The translations under genes were made by a program, and so were the position numbers. From Jilunia laotingensis (lineage in GTDB: Bacteria; Bacteroidota; Bacteroidia; Bacteroidales; Bacteroidaceae): 64,000 nucleotides of DNA. The notes beneath the pieces were generated by a model. It had not been told where the DNA came from. It saw only the letters and a list, made by a program, of their open reading frames with translations, and ran no database searches. This document shows, one piece after another, positions 58,751 to 64,000 of the stretch (position 1 is its first letter; every line of letters begins with the position of its first letter). The stretch covers positions 2,542,001 through 2,606,000 of the forward strand of contig NZ_JACRTF010000001.1 of NCBI RefSeq assembly GCF_014385165.1, read 5' to 3'.

Positions 58751-59620
58751 TCAAAACTTATTTTCAAATACGGAATTGTCTTTTAGCCATGCAGCAGTGA
58801 AAAAGATGGGAACTCCAAAATTCTTTGGACTTACTTCTGAATTTATATAATCTATTAGATATGCTAATGGGTTATCCGGTGTTATGTTTTCCTTAGCAAG
58901 AGGGTCTAAAATCAGTGTTCTGACAATTGAATTAGCCATAATGGACTTGCTCTTTTGGGAGATCTCATTTCCCTTTTGCGTGGAAGTATTGGTTATTACT
59001 TCATTCAAGGCTGCTTTGATGTCTTGATAATCATAGTCTGATTCTAGGATCAGAATCGCTCTTTTTCCGAACTCAATAGAATTGACATAAACGAGTTCGT
59101 TCTTTTGCTCCTGAACGGATGGATCGTCACTCAAGTTTTCCGGATTATCCATATGTATGGAAAAATAGCTTTGACTGATGTCCAGCATGGCAGCTGTTTT
59201 CTTTGTTAAATTAGGAGACGATATTCCCAAAAGGGTGGATAAATCTATCTTCTCTCCAAATGACAACGCCAATTGGCTGTATGAATCCAGTTGCTTTATC
59301 GTAAATGAAAACTGATAGTTAGGCTTTAATACATTGTTTTCTTCTAACCTTTTTTGGATTGCGTTGATCATGTTCTCGTACGATGGAATGATTGTTTCCG
59401 ATTTCAAAGGAATCGTGTAACTGAGGGCTATGGGATTCATTTGAACCTTTAAAAATTGATGTTCGGCTTTGTTTATTCCATTTGCCTTGATCAGTCCCCC
59501 GATAAAAATTTCCTGAGGAGCTTTGACTGCGAAACGGGTAGAACTTTGTTGTTCGTTTTGGGCATTTAAACAAAAATAGAGTACGAGTTGTAAAGTGATA
59601 TATATAATTGTTCTTTTCAT
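58751..59620 (-). CDS. Cholesterol-dependent-cytolysin-like protein lacking domain 4
   Basis: Exported 289-residue protein (signal MKRTIIYITLQLVLYFCLNA, no lipobox). By eye it aligns along its length with domains 1-3 of thiol-activated cytolysins. YSQLALSFG (114-122) fits the MEQLKVKFG region of pneumolysin, YVNSIEFGKRAILILES (178-194) fits YISSVAYGRQVYLKLET, and GVPIFFTAAWLKDNSVFEN (269-287) fits GLPISYTTSFLRDNVVATF. It stops two residues later, just where domain 4, with the Trp-rich undecapeptide, would begin. No shifted domain 4 is visible downstream. The pore-forming fold is therefore present without the cholesterol-binding part. It is shorter (269 mature residues) than canonical domains 1-3. 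It follows a lipoprotein gene by 12 bases. Target and partner unknown. Confidence 0.8.
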   Translation of the reverse strand: MKRTIIYITLQLVLYFCLNAQNEQQSSTRFAVKAPQEIFIGGLIKANGINKAEHQFLKVQMNPIALSYTIPLKSETIIPSYENMINAIQKRLEENNVLKPNYQFSFTIKQLDSYSQLALSFGEKIDLSTLLGISSPNLTKKTAAMLDISQSYFSIHMDNPENLSDDPSVQEQKNELVYVNSIEFGKRAILILESDYDYQDIKAALNEVITNTSTQKGNEISQKSKSIMANSIVRTLILDPLAKENITPDNPLAYLIDYINSEVSPKNFGVPIFFTAAWLKDNSVFENKF

Positions 59621-59632
59621 GATCTGTATGTT

Positions 59633-60352
59633 TTACAGTTTAACTTCCGGTTTTTGGTCAAATACATATTGCATTTTTAGCCATACAATTTGTTTGTTGG
59701 CATTCAGGCTGTTTCCGCCTAAATATTCAAGTAATTCCTCATAAGATAATAAGGAATAACTTTGTCCTAAGATGGACAAAGTGCCATTCATATTATTGCC
59801 TTTGATCCAATATAATCCTGTATTAAGTATGAATGCGGATTCTCCGTTCCTTTTACCGCAATATTCCCAGGTGTTGGTGATATCATTATAAAGATATAAA
59901 TCATCTTTCTTCCACGAAAGTTTGTATTTGCTGGATAAGTTGCCGGGTTTGACAATCAGCAGCGAATCATTCCAAAATATCAATTTCTCAGCTTGTGAAA
60001 GTTGAAAGCGTTCACCAAAATATTTTTCGGCATCCTCCGGAGGTAGATTCTTTATCTCCTCATTGGGTAGTTTGCTTTGTAATTCGATGATATTCATTGA
60101 TTTTGAAAAATAGTATGTGGAATCTTCCATAGGACGATCAGTTCCCGGATGGTCATTGTCGGAACAGGACGTTGTAACGAAGGTTACAGAAATTACGAAT
60201 AAGACTGCAAATAGAGATTGGCTTGGATTTAGGCTCTGAGTTTGGATTTGTTTGTTCTTTCTGTGACGGTTGTTGGAAAACGTGAACGGTTCGTAATCGC
60301 GGATCTTTTTCAGTGCAGATAAAAAGAAGGATAGAAGTTTTCTTTTCTCCAT
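59633..60352 (-). CDS. Lipoprotein paired with the cytolysin-like gene
   Basis: A 239-residue protein with an unusually long basic leader (residues 1-45) before a signal segment, SLFAVLFVISVTFVTTSC, and a Cys at about 63 followed by SDNDHPG, so it is a probable lipoprotein. No other ATG offers a shorter start; a non-ATG start nearer the hydrophobic segment is possible. The mature part is about 175 residues with strand-like pieces (KLSWKKDDLYLYNDITNTWE). I do not recognise the family. Its 12-base spacing from the cytolysin-like gene suggests that the two work together, as receptor, partner or immunity protein. Confidence 0.7.
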   Translation of the reverse strand: MEKRKLLSFFLSALKKIRDYEPFTFSNNRHRKNKQIQTQSLNPSQSLFAVLFVISVTFVTTSCSDNDHPGTDRPMEDSTYYFSKSMNIIELQSKLPNEEIKNLPPEDAEKYFGERFQLSQAEKLIFWNDSLLIVKPGNLSSKYKLSWKKDDLYLYNDITNTWEYCGKRNGESAFILNTGLYWIKGNNMNGTLSILGQSYSLLSYEELLEYLGGNSLNANKQIVWLKMQYVFDQKPEVKL

Positions 60353-60548
60353 GATGGTAAAGTTTTAAATGAAGTTTTATTGGACTATTGTGATCCTAAA
60401 TTCTTATGTTTTTCAATAGGATAAGCGATAGTCTGAACATGAACGTTTCAATCCGACAGATTGTTCATGGAAGATTTATAGATTTCATTAATAAATCTTT
60501 CTTTTTAGATTAATAACTTTAGTTCTTTTGAGGACTGTATTGTTACTA
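60353..60548. other. Gap inside the cytolysin cluster
   Basis: No gene. It contains AGATTTAT (60472-60479) with AATAAATCT (60491-60499), and an ATGAAC/GTTCAT pair (60439 and 60465), both weak stems. No TAnnTTTG box was found for the lipoprotein gene, so cotranscription from upstream is possible. Confidence 0.4.
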
Positions 60549-60866
60549 TTACGGATTTTCTAGAAATCGATGAATATGGTCGAGAATCCTATTTAGGTAT
60601 ACTTCTGTGAGAACATGTCGGGTGTTCGTTAATTTGGTTATTTTATCCGTATCATATTTTTGATTGTTAGATTTGACTCTTTTGAAAGCAGCTTGCACTA
60701 AGCAATACGCACATTCCAAGTCTGTAAGATCATATTTACTCCAATCATATGTTTCTATATCTCCATATAGATCTTCTAAAAAGGCATATATATTTTTAGA
60801 TTTTTCTATATCTATTTTTGCTCTGCAAGGGCATGGATACTGATCGTTAAAGATTCGCTTTTTCAT
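60549..60866 (-). CDS. Uncharacterised 105-residue cytoplasmic protein
   Basis: Starts at the ATG at 60864-60866 (MKKRIFNDQYPCPCRAKIDI), four bases after the preceding stop. There is no signal peptide. It has two N-terminal Cys in CPC and one in LECAYCLVQ, otherwise predicted helices with alternating charge (KSNNQKYDTDKITKLTNTRH). I do not recognise a family. The tight spacing ties it to the small membrane protein upstream, and it may be a regulator or chaperone in the cluster. Confidence 0.6.
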   Translation of the reverse strand: MKKRIFNDQYPCPCRAKIDIEKSKNIYAFLEDLYGDIETYDWSKYDLTDLECAYCLVQAAFKRVKSNNQKYDTDKITKLTNTRHVLTEVYLNRILDHIHRFLENP

Positions 60867-60870
60867 GATT

Positions 60871-61119
60871 TTATTCTTTTTGGGCGTTATCGATTCTTTC
60901 GAAGAGTTCTTTCCAGCACATAGCACGAACTGCATCTTTTTCATTCATTCTTGATTGTTCCATTGCTGAAATTTTCAAGTTGAGGGTGGAAATCATTTCA
61001 TCCTGCGATTCAATATGCGTCCACATGAATGCGATAATGGAAAGTAACATGGTATTCAATAGTATGACGGTGATGCCAACTATATGGAGTTTTCTTGTTA
61101 AATAAATGTTGTTCCACAT
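60871..61119 (-). CDS. Small single-pass membrane protein with coiled coil
   Basis: I start at the ATG at 61117-61119; longer readings begin with GTG and run into the structured RNA. The 82 residues have a short basic N terminus, a hydrophobic helix (HIVGITVILLNTMLLSIIAF) and a charged helix with heptad spacing (MISTLNLKISAMEQSRMNEK). No family is recognised. It is the first gene after the structured RNA, 34 bases beyond its T-run. Confidence 0.6.
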   Translation of the reverse strand: MWNNIYLTRKLHIVGITVILLNTMLLSIIAFMWTHIESQDEMISTLNLKISAMEQSRMNEKDAVRAMCWKELFERIDNAQKE

Positions 61120-61152
61120 GCTCTTGGTACTTTTGAGATTAATACAGGACAC

Positions 61153-61320
61153 AAAAAAACGTGCCCAATCCAGATGCATCCTTGAGGTGCGGCTAACAAC
61201 CCATGTACTACAGCGCTGAACGGGCACGCATATTGTCGTGAAACAATACACAAGACCACGCTCAGTTTAATAGTACATCTTAGACTTTAGCCGCTTCCAA
61301 GGATGTTAAACTGAACTTAT
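61153..61320 (-). ncRNA. Structured RNA or attenuator leader, 6S-like rod
   Basis: Read on the minus strand, three 8-base blocks pair in nested order: CATCCTTG (61298-61305) with CAAGGATG (61177-61184), GCGGCTAA (61287-61294) with TTAGCCGC (61189-61196), and ATGTACTA (61271-61278) with TAGTACAT (61203-61210). A further CTGAGCG/CGTTCAG stem and a TATTGT/ACAATA hairpin cap the rod. GGGCACG then precedes seven T (61153-61159) and can pair with CGTGCCC (61222-61228) in the rod, a competing terminator. A length near 165-195 bases and the rod shape fit 6S RNA, while the alternative pairing fits a leader attenuator. I cannot choose between them. Confidence 0.65.
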
Positions 61321-61356
61321 GTTAAATATAGATACCTTTTTATCAGGTATCTGCTG

Positions 61357-61364
61357 CAAATATA
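61357..61364 (-). promoter_or_regulatory. -7 box for the structured RNA and cluster
   Basis: Minus strand TATATTTG followed by CAGCAG, matching TAnnTTTG. It is followed by an AGATACCT/AGGTATCT hairpin and then the structured RNA. A second, weaker box (TATATTTA) lies just upstream of 61320. Confidence 0.5.
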
Positions 61365-61782
61365 GAAAAATAAAAGATATTATCCAGAATTTGGGGTATG
61401 AATTTAGCATTGAGCCTGGCGATGTCTGTTTACCTTTTTATTAAAGTAGCAGATAATAACCGGATGATTTATCAAAATGTTAATCTGACATTTTGCTTCT
61501 CGTAAGCACTGTTCTAAGCAATATTCCGATCAAAGATACATGGTTGCCCGAAAAAATGGATTGTACAGCCATCTGCCTTTTTTGTTTTGACAGGATAATG
61601 CCCGGATAATTTGCAGAACAAATGGCTAAACCTGATTATTCTTTCCAACCGATAGGCGTAGTGGTATTATTCTATTTATTCTGTCAGAACAAAAAGAATC
61701 GACTGGATAAGCGAAATAGAAAAGCAATAACCCAGTGAGAGGACTTTTCTCGGATATTTCAGCTCTTTTTTGGTTCTTTTGA
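61365..61782. other. Non-coding stretch between the RNA and array D
   Basis: No gene was seen in about 420 bases. The only structure is CAAAATGT (61473-61480) with ACATTTTG (61488-61495), an 8-base stem. Confidence 0.4.
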
Positions 61783-61904
61783 ATATTTGAGACGATGATT
61801 ATTAATACTTGAGATGCAGGATATAGATACTTTAGCCGATAGATATTAATACTTTAGCCGATAAGTATTAATATATCAGCCATTGGCTAAGGGTATTTCA
61901 TCCG
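61783..61904. repeat. Array D: six 22-bp units, core ATACTTTAGCCG
   Basis: Units start at 61783 (ATATTTGAGACG), 61805 (ATACTTGAGATG), 61827 and 61849 (ATACTTTAGCCG), 61871 (ATATATCAGCCA) and 61893 (GTATTTCATCCG). The step is exactly 22 bases. Units 3 and 4 are the best conserved, including spacer ATAGATATTA. It lies downstream of the GH13 alpha-glucosidase gene in otherwise empty DNA. Confidence 0.8.
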
Positions 61905-62076
61905 AAAAACAGCCTTGTTTTATATGTTTTTACTCTTTAAACCGCTTGAAGCAACGCTATCTTGTCCTTTTTGAAAAGAATGAATGTAAGGAAAGAGATT
62001 GGAAATGAAACATATTGCTATCTTAATTACATTTCAATTGAATATTTGCTTCTAAACGGTTTACTTTTTTTCTAAA

Positions 62077-64000
<1,924 letters not shown>

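Noticed and set aside
61153..61320. Signal recognition particle RNA
   Set aside because: The GGAA is in a 5' strand of the rod, not in an apical loop flanked by the SRP helix 8 motif.

Overview
The window looks like a chromosomal segment of a gut Bacteroides species. Evidence: a SusC/SusD pair, a one-protein hybrid two-component regulator (HTCS), -7 promoter boxes of the TAnnTTTG type, a DUF4290-murA-rimM-M23-dxr-rseP housekeeping run, meso-diaminopimelate dehydrogenase, a SprA homologue, and several exported proteins with Bacteroidota lipoboxes. No rRNA, tRNA, insertion sequence, phage or CRISPR array was recognised.

Layout. 1-5625 (+): end of a DUF4290 gene, murA, rimM, an M23 endopeptidase, dxr and rseP. 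5787-24920 (-): a polysaccharide utilisation locus. Read in the direction of transcription it is GH2, an ELWxxDGTxxGT repeat protein, SusC, SusD, a PKD-type surface lipoprotein, a BNR/sialidase-fold protein with a CBM9-like tail, the HTCS, and a GH78 alpha-L-rhamnosidase. It probably imports a rhamnose-containing glycan. 25477-27911 (-): a 14-TM MFS exporter and a SAM methyltransferase. 28684-31550 (-): nrdG and nrdD, behind a clear cobalamin riboswitch. 32134-38769: an exported thioredoxin-like protein, hemolysin III, two full DUF3857/transglutaminase-like proteins and a gutted third copy, and ddh. 39003-49172 (+): ruvA, the 2,476-residue sprA, a DUF3843-like gene, a small basic peptide, a decayed methyltransferase remnant (-), and rpiA. 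49173-50601 (-): two lipoproteins. 50806-58489 (+): cca, a WD40/OmpA-like plus TPR/caspase pair, and a pirin. 58751-61320 (-): a small operon ending in a cholesterol-dependent-cytolysin-like protein that lacks the membrane-recognition domain 4; it lies behind a strongly structured RNA. 62077-64000: a GH13 alpha-glucosidase (-) and the start of a divergent GH13 alpha-amylase (+).

Three things stand out. (1) The cytolysin-like operon and its structured upstream RNA. (2) Four intergenic arrays at 2028, 12964, 28339 and 61783, each built on an exact 22-bp period (two helical turns) but on different core sequences. (3) Two genes (37368-37715 and 48159-48351) reduced to their own head joined to their own tail by large internal deletions.

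The ELW-repeat protein carries a type IX secretion-like C-terminal domain, and the same window encodes SprA, the translocon-type barrel of that pathway. The nrdDG riboswitch suggests that B12 availability decides which ribonucleotide reductase is made. All calls come from reading the sequence; no database or folding software was run.
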